From NCBI RefSeq assembly GCF_007559335.1, contig NZ_VMBG01000001.1, positions 1,116,001-1,180,000 on the forward strand: 64,000 nt of DNA, in the 5' to 3' direction. Below, piece after piece: positions 44,010-52,671 of the stretch (position 1 is its first letter; each line of letters starts with the position of its first letter). The position numbers and the translations under genes are program-made. The DNA comes from Rariglobus hedericola (GTDB lineage: Bacteria > Verrucomicrobiota > Verrucomicrobiia > Opitutales > Opitutaceae). The notes below the pieces were generated by a model. The model was given only the letters and a program-made list of their open reading frames with translations, was not told the origin of the DNA and made no database searches.

Positions 44010-45005
44010 ATGACCGCCCCGCTTTCCCTCTTTTACGCCGAACCCGATCCCGACCGCTGGCTGCCCGGAGACCGGTTTCCTCGTCGCTGGATTCGTCGCC
44101 TCGCCCGCGGCCCTCGTCGCCCCGGCGGACAAGAGCGCGTGTTTATCAACCTTTGTGCCGGCCTCGACCGTCTCGGCGTTCCCTACACGGTCAACCGCTA
44201 CCGTCACGCCTTGCGCAATCCCGATATGCCCATCGGTATCATTGGAAAGTCCCACGTTCTCGACCTCCAACCGTGGCACAATCCCATCCTATTCGGTGCG
44301 TCGATCATGTCCCATCCGTTGGAAGATCCGAAGCTACTCGAACGCCTTCCCAACATCCGCCGTGTCCTCGTCCCCGGCGAATGGATGCGCGCCATGTGTG
44401 CACCTTATTGGGGGGATCGCGTTCAATCTTGGCCCGTCGGTATCGACACGCAGGCGTGGGCACCACCGGCAACTGCAGATCGCGACGTCGACGTGCTCGT
44501 ATACGACAAGGTCCGCTGGGAACACGACCACTACCAGCGTGAGTTGATCGACCCCATTCTAACCAAACTCCGCTCCCGCGGCCTGCGTGTCGCCACGATT
44601 CGTTATGGTTACTACAAAGAGGAGGATTTCGCCGCCTTGCTGCGCCGCACGCGCTCAATGATTTTCCTCTGCGAACACGAAACCCAAGGCATCGCCTATC
44701 AGCAGACCCTCGCCTGCGGAATCCCCATCTTCGCCTGGGATCGCGGCGGCTACTGGCAGGACCCTCAATACTACCCCGACCGCATCCGCTTCGGCCCGGT
44801 CAGCTCCGTTCCATATTGGGACGAGCGCTGCGGACTTACCTTCTCCGATGCCACCGCATTCACCGCCACTTTCGACGCTTTCTGGGACAACGTCTCCGCA
44901 CAACGCTACCGTCCGCGCGACTATATCTTGGAAAACCTCACCCTCGAAAAATGCGCGCAACTCTACCTCGACCAGTGGCACACCACCTTCGGCTCCGTCG
45001 CATGA
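44010..45005 (+). CDS. Putative glycosyltransferase, first of a tandem pair
   Basis: A 331-residue protein clearly related to the next gene's product. Both share EPDPDRW near the N-terminus, an RRLxRGPxxPGG segment, the stretch RYGYYKEEDF, the acid-rich FLCEHETQG at the place of the GT-B EX7E site, AWDRGGYWQDPQYYP, and DERCG. The two-domain length and the C-terminal motif suggest a GT-B glycosyltransferase, but no well-known family was recognised. Its stop overlaps the start of the second copy by four bases, as expected after a tandem duplication inside an operon. Confidence 0.65.
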   Translation: MTAPLSLFYAEPDPDRWLPGDRFPRRWIRRLARGPRRPGGQERVFINLCAGLDRLGVPYTVNRYRHALRNPDMPIGIIGKSHVLDLQPWHNPILFGASIMSHPLEDPKLLERLPNIRRVLVPGEWMRAMCAPYWGDRVQSWPVGIDTQAWAPPATADRDVDVLVYDKVRWEHDHYQRELIDPILTKLRSRGLRVATIRYGYYKEEDFAALLRRTRSMIFLCEHETQGIAYQQTLACGIPIFAWDRGGYWQDPQYYPDRIRFGPVSSVPYWDERCGLTFSDATAFTATFDAFWDNVSAQRYRPRDYILENLTLEKCAQLYLDQWHTTFGSVA

Positions 45006-46030
45006 CCGACTCCTCCCGCAGCCCCCGCGAACCTTTGTTCCTGTTTTACGAGGAACCCGACCCCGACCGCTGGTTCCCCGGCGATCGCCATATCCGTCGT
45101 TTCATCCGCCGCCTCGTGCGCGGCCCGCACAAGCCCGGCGGCGTCATGCGCTGGTATCTGAATCTTCGCGCCGGCCTCGATCAACTCGGTGTTACGTATC
45201 GGGTAAACGACTACCGAGGCCTCCGCCGCACTCCGGGAGCCTGGGCGCACGTCATCGGGCAGCACCACGTCATCAACAAAATCCCGGCCGGTCACCCCAT
45301 TGTCTATGGCCCAGCCATCGCCGACCACCCGCGCGAAACTTCATTTTTTGGCCAAGCTGATATCCGCCTACTCCTCATTCCCTGCGCTTGGTTCAAGGCC
45401 ATGTATGACCGCGATCTTGCCTGGTCCGGCCCGCGTGCCGTCTGGCCCGCCGGAGTCGATGTGGAACTCTGGCATCCACCCGCCACAACGCCTCCATCCA
45501 ACGAGGTTCTTCTCTACGATAAAATCCACTGGGACCGAGACCGTTACGAACCCGAACTGCTCAATCCAATCATCCAATCACTCACTCAGGCAGGGATGAA
45601 GATCCACCATATGCGCTACGGTTTTTATAAGGAGGAAGACTTTCGCGATCTATTGAAACGTATCGGCTCCATGGTGTTTCTCTGCGAACATGAAACCCAG
45701 GGTTTCGCCTACCTCCAGACACTTTCTTCCGGCGTGCCCATCCTCGCCTGGGATCGAGGCGGACTCTGGCAGGACCCCAATTACTACCCCGCTCTTGTGG
45801 AGTTTGAACCCGTCTGCTCGGTCCCTTACTTCGACGAACGCTGCGGTGAACGCTTCAAAGACTTTACTGAATTCCACGACAAGCTCCCCGCCTTTCTCGA
45901 CTCCGTTCGCCACGCCCGCTATCAACCCCGCGCCTACGTCACTGAAAACCTCACGCTAGCAGGCCAATCGGCCGCTTATCTCAAACTTTCCCAAGCAGCC
46001 ATGCACGGCGACCTGCCCAGTCCATCATGA
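45002..46030 (+). CDS. Putative glycosyltransferase, second of a tandem pair
   Basis: A 342-residue paralogue of the preceding protein. It keeps EEPDPDRWFPGDRH, YLNLRAGLDQLGVTYRVNDY, RYGFYKEEDFRDLL, FLCEHETQGFAYLQTLSSGV, AWDRGGLWQDPNYYP and FDERCGERF. The ATG at 45002 is used; the longer frame from 44816 overlaps the first copy and is not family-like. Differences are concentrated in the N-terminal half, the likely acceptor-binding side, so the two copies may add similar sugars to different acceptors (inference). It overlaps the next gene by four bases. Confidence 0.66.
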   Translation: MTDSSRSPREPLFLFYEEPDPDRWFPGDRHIRRFIRRLVRGPHKPGGVMRWYLNLRAGLDQLGVTYRVNDYRGLRRTPGAWAHVIGQHHVINKIPAGHPIVYGPAIADHPRETSFFGQADIRLLLIPCAWFKAMYDRDLAWSGPRAVWPAGVDVELWHPPATTPPSNEVLLYDKIHWDRDRYEPELLNPIIQSLTQAGMKIHHMRYGFYKEEDFRDLLKRIGSMVFLCEHETQGFAYLQTLSSGVPILAWDRGGLWQDPNYYPALVEFEPVCSVPYFDERCGERFKDFTEFHDKLPAFLDSVRHARYQPRAYVTENLTLAGQSAAYLKLSQAAMHGDLPSPS

Positions 46031-47151
46031 CCACCTTCGATCCCCAAATCGCTATCTTAGTCACCGCCTCAGTCGCCCTAAAAAAAGAAGGCGGCGGCGT
46101 GCAACGTTGCACCCATGAATACATCACGGTTCTCGAAGCCGCCGGACTGCGCCTTCACACGGTCGCCTACCCTTTCGAGCATCGCCTGCTTGTGCGTATC
46201 CTGCGCAAATTCCACAAACGTCCCTATAAAGACTCCATGCCCCGGGGCATGGCCGCCATCGTCCGGGCCGCTGCGATCGAGCACCGCGCCGGTTGGGTGC
46301 TCCTGAACCAGACCGAAGCCGCCCCCCTCGCCGCCGAACTCGCCGATCTCCGCGCCAGCGGCGTGCGCATCGGCCTGCTTTCACACGGAACCGACAGTTG
46401 TGACTATATTCATCTCGTCCGCGCCCGCGCCGAACTTCACGGAGGTCCCCCGATTTCCGCTCGTGATGCGCGTTGGTTAGGCGGCCTCATCTTCGCCGAG
46501 CAGGAACAGCACCGCAACCTGGACGCCATTTTCTGCCTTTCGGAAACCGACCGCCATCTCGAACAATGGCTCGGTGGCAACAATGTCAGCCTCCTGCCCC
46601 GCGTGATCGCCGACAAGACCCTCAATTGGTCACCCGTCGCGGGTCGCATCGGCACCGTTGGCACGCTTACACACGGACCCAACTACGAGGGCATCGTGCT
46701 GCTGTGCCGCGCGCTTGCCACCCAACCCGCCGGCTCGATTCGTTTCCGCATTGTCGGCACCCCCGTCAATCTGGGCCAGAAACTCGCCGCCGAGTTTCCG
46801 TTTGTAGATTATCTGGGCGGCTTGAGTGACACCGATCTAGCCGCCGAAGCCAGCACATGGTGTGCCTTCGCCAATCCCATCTTCTGCTACCCGCGCGGTT
46901 GCAGCACCAAGCTAGCTGTCCCCCTCGAATGGCGCATCCCTATCGCCACGACTCGCGCCGGTGCCCGCGGCTACGTGTGGGATGAATCCCTCGTCCCTTT
47001 TGTCGAGACACCCTCGGAACTCGCCATCCTCATTCGTCGCCTCGCCGATCCCGCCGAGGCCGCATTGCAACTCCCCGCCGTGCGCACACTCGCCGAACGC
47101 AGCCCCCGGCCCGCCGATCTCGCTGCAATAGTCCGCCGGACTCTGCGCTGA
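46027..47151 (+). CDS. Putative glycosyltransferase, GT4-like
   Basis: The 374-residue product shows a GT-B layout. N-terminal motifs are LKKEGGGVQRCTHEYITVLE and VRIGLLSHGTDSCDYIHLVR. Then come AIFCLSETDRHLEQWLGGNN, the domain-link GRIGTVGTLTHGPNYEGIVL, and a C-terminal stretch FRIVGTPVNLGQ and GCSTKLAVPLEWRIPIATTR. The pattern HGPN..G followed by IVGTP is common in GT4 enzymes, but the usual EX7E motif is not clear. It overlaps the upstream gene by four bases and is eight bases from the deacetylase gene. Confidence 0.75.
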   Translation: MTTFDPQIAILVTASVALKKEGGGVQRCTHEYITVLEAAGLRLHTVAYPFEHRLLVRILRKFHKRPYKDSMPRGMAAIVRAAAIEHRAGWVLLNQTEAAPLAAELADLRASGVRIGLLSHGTDSCDYIHLVRARAELHGGPPISARDARWLGGLIFAEQEQHRNLDAIFCLSETDRHLEQWLGGNNVSLLPRVIADKTLNWSPVAGRIGTVGTLTHGPNYEGIVLLCRALATQPAGSIRFRIVGTPVNLGQKLAAEFPFVDYLGGLSDTDLAAEASTWCAFANPIFCYPRGCSTKLAVPLEWRIPIATTRAGARGYVWDESLVPFVETPSELAILIRRLADPAEAALQLPAVRTLAERSPRPADLAAIVRRTLR

Positions 47152-47158
47152 TACCCGC

Positions 47159-47986
47159 ATGCCGATTCGCCGAACCCTCCTCCTCAGCGCCTTGTTAGCG
47201 CCCCTCTTCGGCGTCACACATAAACGAGTAAAGCTGTGGCTGCGGGTCCGTCTAGGTCGGCTCATGTTCATGCTCTTGCGAAACCGCCATCGCCCATGGC
47301 CGGCTCGCTCCGATAAGGTGACCTTGGTTTTCGCACCGCACCAAGACGACGAGGCGCTCGGCTGCGGAGGTTTGATCTCCCACCGCATCGCCCTCGGTGA
47401 AGCCGTTCACATTGTCTACATCACCGATGGCGCCGGTTCGCACCCCGCTCACCCCGAATATACTCCACCCATGATCTCAGGTCTGCGCGCCGATGAAGCG
47501 CGCGTAGCCGCGGGTATTCTCGGCGTGCCTGGTTCGAACCTCGTTTTCCTGAAGGCTCCCGATGGACAGCTCCCGCACCTCGACCCGAACGTGCGTGCCG
47601 ATTTGGTCACACGTATCGCCGCCTGCGTGGAACGCATCGCCCCTTCGCAAGTTTTCGTGACCTCACGCCTTGATGGCAGCTCCGAGCACACTGCGGCCAG
47701 CGCATTGGTTTCCGACGCACTCGCCGTTATCCGCATCGCCCGCCCCCGCCAACTCGAATACGTCGTATGGTCGCTCTGGAGCCCACGCCTTCTACGTCCG
47801 GCCCTTCGAATCGCCAAGTTAGTCCACCGCCACACGCTTTCCACAGAGGAATACCGCCTCAAACAAAACGCCATCCGCGCCTACCGTTCCCAAATTGAGC
47901 CGCTGGCCCCTTGGCACTACTCAACCCTTCCCGCAAACTTCACCCGGATGTTTCAGGACTCCGAGGAATTCTTCTTTGAATTTTAA
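47159..47986 (+). CDS. PIG-L family N-acetylglucosaminyl deacetylase-like protein
   Basis: Zinc-dependent deacetylase of the LmbE/PIG-L family, which removes acetyl groups from N-acetylated sugars or related compounds. The 275 residues hold the metal site TLVFAPHQDDEALGCGG (His61, Asp63, Asp64) and the later RLDGSSEHTAASALV, which supplies the third histidine. The first 45 residues are hydrophobic and basic and may anchor the protein. It lies between a glycosyltransferase and a methyltransferase gene, suggesting a deacetylated amino sugar in the glycan; this is inferred. Confidence 0.88.
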   Translation: MPIRRTLLLSALLAPLFGVTHKRVKLWLRVRLGRLMFMLLRNRHRPWPARSDKVTLVFAPHQDDEALGCGGLISHRIALGEAVHIVYITDGAGSHPAHPEYTPPMISGLRADEARVAAGILGVPGSNLVFLKAPDGQLPHLDPNVRADLVTRIAACVERIAPSQVFVTSRLDGSSEHTAASALVSDALAVIRIARPRQLEYVVWSLWSPRLLRPALRIAKLVHRHTLSTEEYRLKQNAIRAYRSQIEPLAPWHYSTLPANFTRMFQDSEEFFFEF

Positions 47987-48008
47987 GCCACTTTAACAGC
48001 CACACCAT

Positions 48009-48632
48009 ATGTCCAATCCTCTCAAACGCGCCTGGAATTTTTTCTACTACCGCTTCATTCACGCTCCTCGTGGCGGCGGCAAGCCGGTGCCCGTTTCCGC
48101 CTTGGATCACGAATACAGTTCAGGCAACTGGGATCACTTCACCGGACCGTCCGAACAAGCCCGTCATGAGGTCTTGCTCGAGTTAATCTACAAATACAGC
48201 GACGGCCTTCCCTCACTCCTTGACCTCGGCTGTGGTAGCGGACGCCTCGCTGCCATGATCGACCCGTCACGCGTATCAGAACACCTCGGCGTCGACCTCT
48301 CCGAAGAAGGACTGGCTCGTGCTCGGGCGCTTAACCTTTCGCATGCCCGTTTCGAATCCGGAAATTTCGAAATATGGCGCCCGGCCAAATCTTACGATGT
48401 CATCACCTTTAATGAATGCCTTGGCTACGCGGTGCATCCCGCCACCACGGCCGCCACATTTGGTCGTTATCTCACGCCAGGCGGAGTGATGATCATTTCA
48501 CACTTTCGCTGGGGCAACCACGCAGCGGTGTGGAAGAGCCTCGAGGACCACTTCACCGTAGTCGAAGCTCGCACCGCCACCAATGACCAAGGTCAGATCT
48601 GGGACCTTAAGGTGCTGCGACCCAAACAATGA
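48009..48632 (+). CDS. Class I SAM-dependent methyltransferase
   Basis: The 207-residue product has motif I LLDLGCGSGRLAAMI, the following HLGVDLSEEGLARA, SYDVITFNECLGYAV, and LTPGGVMIISHFRWGN. This is a complete small methyltransferase fold. It is the third such enzyme in the locus and shares only the core motifs with the other two. A 32-base gap follows that holds a CGGTTAACCG palindrome, after which base composition becomes visibly more A+T rich. Confidence 0.87.
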   Translation: MSNPLKRAWNFFYYRFIHAPRGGGKPVPVSALDHEYSSGNWDHFTGPSEQARHEVLLELIYKYSDGLPSLLDLGCGSGRLAAMIDPSRVSEHLGVDLSEEGLARARALNLSHARFESGNFEIWRPAKSYDVITFNECLGYAVHPATTAATFGRYLTPGGVMIISHFRWGNHAAVWKSLEDHFTVVEARTATNDQGQIWDLKVLRPKQ

Positions 48633-48645
48633 TCGGACTCACTTT

Positions 48646-48655
48646 CGGTTAACCG
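48646..48655. repeat. TTAA-centred palindrome in a polysaccharide-locus gap
   Basis: CGGTTAACCG, a ten-base perfect palindrome in the 32-base gap upstream of the GTG start at 48665. It resembles the centre of the 28209 and 57926 motifs. A palindrome this short can occur by chance. Confidence 0.35.
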
Positions 48656-48664
48656 GTATATTTT

Positions 48665-49975
48665 GTGAAAAAAGTTCTTATCATCAGTCCGCACTTCGCG
48701 CCCACCAATGCCCCAGATATGCAGCGTGCGCGACTGGCGATACCCTACTTGAAGGAACACGGTTGGGAGCCGGTTGTATTGGCCATCGCCCCCGAGTTTA
48801 TCGAAGGCGGCGTTTTGGATCCGCTGCTCGAGGCAACCTATCCGGCAGATACACGTATTATCCGGGTGCGGGGAATTTCGCCCAAACTTACGCGATGGCT
48901 CGGTATCGGCAGCCTCTGGCTGAGATGTGGACGGGCATTCCGCATCGCTGGCGAAAAATTATTGGCCAAAGAAAAATTCGATCTGGTTTTTTTTACGACG
49001 ACACAGTTTGACGCCTTTAAACTGGGTCCTCTCTGGAAGCGTAAATTCGGGGTGCCTTACGTCCTCGATTATCAAGATCCCTGGGTGAATGATTATTATG
49101 AGCGCACACGCACCAAACCGCCCGGAGGCGCCCTGAAATTTGCCTTTGCCCAATGGCGCGCACGCCAGCAGGAGCCCGAAACATTACGGGAATCATCCGG
49201 CGTAGTCGCCGTATCGGATGCCTACGGTCGTAATCTCGCCGCACATTACCCTTGGTTTTCAGCCAATCAAGTCCGGCTACTTCCCTTTGGTGCCGCCGCC
49301 AAAGATATCGCAACAGCCCGGCAGCACACTCCCGCAAAACCGGTGGTAGATTTTAACGACGGCTGTTTTCATCATATATATGCCGGTCGTTGCGGTCCGG
49401 ATATGTCTATCTCGCTCACGACTATTTTCCGCGCTTTCAAAAATTTCCGAGAGCACAATCCGCAAAAAGCGGCCAGCATACGTTTCCACTTTATCGGAAC
49501 GGATTATGCGCCTCCGCCGCTGGGCAGAGAATGGGCTATGCCCATTGCGCGAGCGGAAGGCGTGGCCGACCACGTAACCGAGCATTGTTACCGTGTGCCG
49601 TATTTCGATGCACTTTACTACCTTGTTAAGGCCGATGCGCTGCTTGCGGTAGGTTCCAACGATCCCACGTATAGTGCTTCAAAAATATTCCCCTACATAC
49701 TTGCTGAACGTCCGATGATAGTCGTTTTTAACCGGCACAGCCCGGTCCTCGCTTTCGCCAAACAGGCCGACTGCGGAGAGCGCTTCAGCTTCGATAACGC
49801 CGATGATATCGATGAGATTGCGCGCCAAATCGAAGACGTCTGGTTCAATCAAGACCACATGCATCTCGTTAGAGAACCCAACGTCACGGCATTTCTCCCA
49901 TTTACAGCTGAAAGCATGACGACTCAGCTTGTCAGCTGCTTCAATTCTGCAGTCTCTGCTTCGAATGAGCAATAG
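48665..49975 (+). CDS. Glycosyltransferase, GT4-like
   Basis: The 436 residues start (GTG) with KKVLIISPHFAPTNAPDMQR, the usual N-terminus of WbuB-like GT4 enzymes. Next come KFDLVFFTTTQFDAFKLGPL, PYVLDYQDPWVNDYYERTRT, SSGVVAVSDAYGRNLAAHYP, and a C-terminal half with HHIYAGRCGPDMSISLTTIF. It lacks a clear EX7E motif; the corresponding stretch reads AVGSNDPTYSASKIFPYILA. This is the first gene of a block with lower G+C than its neighbours. Its end overlaps the polymerase gene by 11 bases. Confidence 0.82.
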   Translation: MKKVLIISPHFAPTNAPDMQRARLAIPYLKEHGWEPVVLAIAPEFIEGGVLDPLLEATYPADTRIIRVRGISPKLTRWLGIGSLWLRCGRAFRIAGEKLLAKEKFDLVFFTTTQFDAFKLGPLWKRKFGVPYVLDYQDPWVNDYYERTRTKPPGGALKFAFAQWRARQQEPETLRESSGVVAVSDAYGRNLAAHYPWFSANQVRLLPFGAAAKDIATARQHTPAKPVVDFNDGCFHHIYAGRCGPDMSISLTTIFRAFKNFREHNPQKAASIRFHFIGTDYAPPPLGREWAMPIARAEGVADHVTEHCYRVPYFDALYYLVKADALLAVGSNDPTYSASKIFPYILAERPMIVVFNRHSPVLAFAKQADCGERFSFDNADDIDEIARQIEDVWFNQDHMHLVREPNVTAFLPFTAESMTTQLVSCFNSAVSASNEQ

Positions 49976-51515
49976 CTCCTACAAAGGACCGGTTACGCTG
50001 GACCGCTATACTCGAATCAGTGAGTTGGGTGACACCCTGCATTCACTTTTGAACAAGGGTATTCCCATAGTCGGGATTATCATCCTCCTGCTTGTTCTTA
50101 AAATGTTCCTGCAAGATGCCCCGGGCTGGCTGGGGCTTTTATGGATAGGTGCTGGCACGTGTATCGGACTGCTGGTCTGGCATAGTGCAGGAATCGGACT
50201 GCCGCTGTTGCCATTGTTAGCCATACAGCATTTTGCAGTTTATGGGATACCGCTAATCAATCGCAACGAAACCCTGGCCGACTACTCCGACACACTCCGG
50301 GACCGTGCAGGCATGGAGGTGCTTATATTGATGGTAGTGTGCTCGATTTCATGGAGGTTCGGCATGCAGTTATTCCGCCCTTCCCCTCCTGTTGCGCACA
50401 CACTGCGGATTTTTGTTACAGAAGGGAATAAAGTGCTCAACCGACTTGGAGTCGCCCTCATTCTCACATCCGCAGGTTACGAACTGCTCAACACCCTGCA
50501 TCTGACATCCGCTGTCCTGTCTTTATTTCCAGCAGGCACTCAATCGATCGTCGTAGCCATAATTGGCGCAGCTGGCATGTCCGGATATTTCCTGGTATCC
50601 ATGTTTATTGCCAGCGGTGAAGCGCACCGTAACACACGAACCATTTTTGGAGTAGTGCTGGTCAGTCATCTAATCCTGATGACCGCATCCATCCTTTTGT
50701 CTTCGGTTATCAATATCATCGGTGCGGTAACACTGGGACTTTTCTGGGGATCTGGCCGCATGCCCAAAATGTTTCTTTTGATATGCGCGATTACCCTGTC
50801 ATTTCTTAATATAGGTAAGTTTGAAATGCGGGAACGCTATTGGGGCGCATCAGGCCAAGTGACTACCAACGTCTCAATAGCCAAATTCCCCGCTTACTAT
50901 TGGGAATGGGCCGGCTACAGCACGAACAAAATTTTCGGTCAAACCGATGATTACGTCGGCAAAAAAAATGATAACCGGCAGACCATGCTATCGCGCATGG
51001 ATAACATGCAAAACCTGCTCTATGTCTCGAATAAAGTAACGGTCGAAAAAACCCCGGTCTTGGGCGGCGAAACCTATAGCCTAATACCTCCGCTTCTCAT
51101 CCCGCGAATTCTGTGGCCTGACAAACCGCGCGCACATGAAGGCCAGGCATTGCTGAATGTGCATTATGGACGTCAATCGCAGGCAGACACTTTTACCACC
51201 TATGTCGCATGGGGACTTTTACCTGAAGCGTATGGCAATTTCGGGCCCATATGGGGCGCAGTCATTTTAGGAGTTACGCTTGGAATTATTTTCGCATGGA
51301 TCGAAAATGCCACCGCCGCCAAACCGCTATTATCCTTGGAAGGAATGGTCACTTTTTCACTGCTGATTGGTTTTGCCGCCTCGTTCGAAATGGTCTCCAG
51401 CGTGCTGGTCACTTCGTTATTTCAATCGATCGTAACCATATCGATGGCCTGCATTCCCTTCGTTCAAAGCACGAGTGTGATCCGCCCCGAAGAGTCAGAA
51501 GCTGAATCCGAGTAA
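49965..51515 (+). CDS. Oligosaccharide polymerase-like membrane protein (Wzy-type)
   Basis: The 516-residue protein has about ten to twelve hydrophobic helices (for example GIPIVGIIILLLVLKMF, IVVAIIGAAGMSGYFLVSMF, GAVILGVTLGIIFAWI) with one larger loop (about residues 290-400) containing the PPLLIPRILWPDKPRAHEGQ segment. This is the plan of O-antigen/exopolysaccharide polymerases, which join repeat units on the periplasmic face. Sequence is poorly conserved in this class, so the call rests on topology and context. The ATG at 49965 is chosen, 11 bases inside the upstream gene. Composition is markedly A+T rich compared with flanking genes, as often seen for laterally acquired wzy genes. Confidence 0.75.
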   Translation: MSNSSYKGPVTLDRYTRISELGDTLHSLLNKGIPIVGIIILLLVLKMFLQDAPGWLGLLWIGAGTCIGLLVWHSAGIGLPLLPLLAIQHFAVYGIPLINRNETLADYSDTLRDRAGMEVLILMVVCSISWRFGMQLFRPSPPVAHTLRIFVTEGNKVLNRLGVALILTSAGYELLNTLHLTSAVLSLFPAGTQSIVVAIIGAAGMSGYFLVSMFIASGEAHRNTRTIFGVVLVSHLILMTASILLSSVINIIGAVTLGLFWGSGRMPKMFLLICAITLSFLNIGKFEMRERYWGASGQVTTNVSIAKFPAYYWEWAGYSTNKIFGQTDDYVGKKNDNRQTMLSRMDNMQNLLYVSNKVTVEKTPVLGGETYSLIPPLLIPRILWPDKPRAHEGQALLNVHYGRQSQADTFTTYVAWGLLPEAYGNFGPIWGAVILGVTLGIIFAWIENATAAKPLLSLEGMVTFSLLIGFAASFEMVSSVLVTSLFQSIVTISMACIPFVQSTSVIRPEESEAESE

Positions 51516-51519
51516 ATCC

Positions 51520-51529
51520 GGGTTAACCC
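51520..51529. repeat. TTAA-centred palindrome in a polysaccharide-locus gap
   Basis: GGGTTAACCC, a perfect ten-base palindrome in the 19-base gap between the polymerase and acyltransferase genes. Related in form to the 48646, 28209 and 57926 elements. Confidence 0.35.
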
Positions 51530-51534
51530 ACTAC

Positions 51535-52671
51535 ATGTCGCAACCACCAAGTAGCAACACTCCTTCGGAAAGCCACTCACATAGGCATTATGTCTTATTG
51601 GATTGGATGCGATTCCTCGCCGCCTTCCTTGTCGTATTATGCCATGCTCGACCCGAGCATTGGGTTGCGTGGTCAGAACTAAATAAAGATCACGAAATCA
51701 TCTCCAAGTTGTTTTTCCTCTTAATTCGTCCTGGGCCGGAGGCCGTGGTAATTTTCTTCGTTCTCAGCGGCTACTTTGTTGGAGGCAAGGTGATGGAACG
51801 TTTTGCAAACGGGACATTTAAGCCGGAAGATTATCTGCGAGATCGCATCAGCAGAATTTTTACTCCACTGCTGCCGAGCCTGCTCCTTACCATAATCTGC
51901 GTTTGGATAGTAAATCGTGGATTCACAGATGGGTTTGGCTTGGAGCTACTCGGCAATATTTTCCAGATGCAAGGTATCCTGTGTGAGAGGCTCGAAGGAA
52001 ACGCACCTCTTTGGTCACTCAGTTACGAAGTTTGGTTTTATACATTTGCCGGAGCATTGGCGACCCTATGCCTGCGCCCCCATAAAAAAAACGTCACTTG
52101 GCTAATCTCCGGAGCGTTAATTTTGTTTTCAGCATGGTGTCTCACAATGCTCGATACAGTTTATTTTTTCTGCTGGATCATGGGCGCACTTGCCTACGTT
52201 TTGCCCATGCCTGACTTTGGCAAAAAGGGCCTGATCGCAGGGCTTGTGTTAGCATTTATAGCCGCTTCAACAAGTCAGGCGACAGGAACCTACCAAGGCG
52301 GATTGATCGCAAACTCCGAGCCCATCCATAAAGCTGCCACCCTGTTATTAGCCGCATCCGTCTCCTTTCTCATCCCTATTCTCGCCAATACTGGATGGCG
52401 ATTTTCATCATCCCGGATAATGCTATCAGGGCCCTATTTAGCAGCTTTTTCCTATACTCTATACCTGACTCATTATCCGTTGTTGCTCGTGATGAACACA
52501 CTGCATGCCCCATTCCAAGCATTCACCCCGGTTTCGGTGTGCTTATTTTTCATAAAGATCGGTGTTTGCGTGGCGGTTGCATGGCTTGTTTATCTGCCTT
52601 TCGAACGAAATACCGCCCGTGTGCGCGGATTCATCCATAAGCATCAATCGCTCCCCCCTGCATCTTTGTGA
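51535..52671 (+). CDS. Acyltransferase 3 family membrane protein
   Basis: Membrane O-acyltransferase of the OafA/WecH kind, 378 residues. The start HYVLLDWMRFLAAFLVVLCH carries the RFLAAFLVVLCHA helix that defines the family. About ten hydrophobic helices follow, with the loop LWSLSYEVWFYTFAGALATL containing the conserved SYE/WF pattern, and a C-terminal AAFSYTLYLTHYPLLLVMNT. Such enzymes add acetyl or other acyl groups to lipid-linked or exported sugars. It is A+T richer than average. Its stop overlaps the next start (GTGA). Confidence 0.92.
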   Translation: MSQPPSSNTPSESHSHRHYVLLDWMRFLAAFLVVLCHARPEHWVAWSELNKDHEIISKLFFLLIRPGPEAVVIFFVLSGYFVGGKVMERFANGTFKPEDYLRDRISRIFTPLLPSLLLTIICVWIVNRGFTDGFGLELLGNIFQMQGILCERLEGNAPLWSLSYEVWFYTFAGALATLCLRPHKKNVTWLISGALILFSAWCLTMLDTVYFFCWIMGALAYVLPMPDFGKKGLIAGLVLAFIAASTSQATGTYQGGLIANSEPIHKAATLLLAASVSFLIPILANTGWRFSSSRIMLSGPYLAAFSYTLYLTHYPLLLVMNTLHAPFQAFTPVSVCLFFIKIGVCVAVAWLVYLPFERNTARVRGFIHKHQSLPPASL

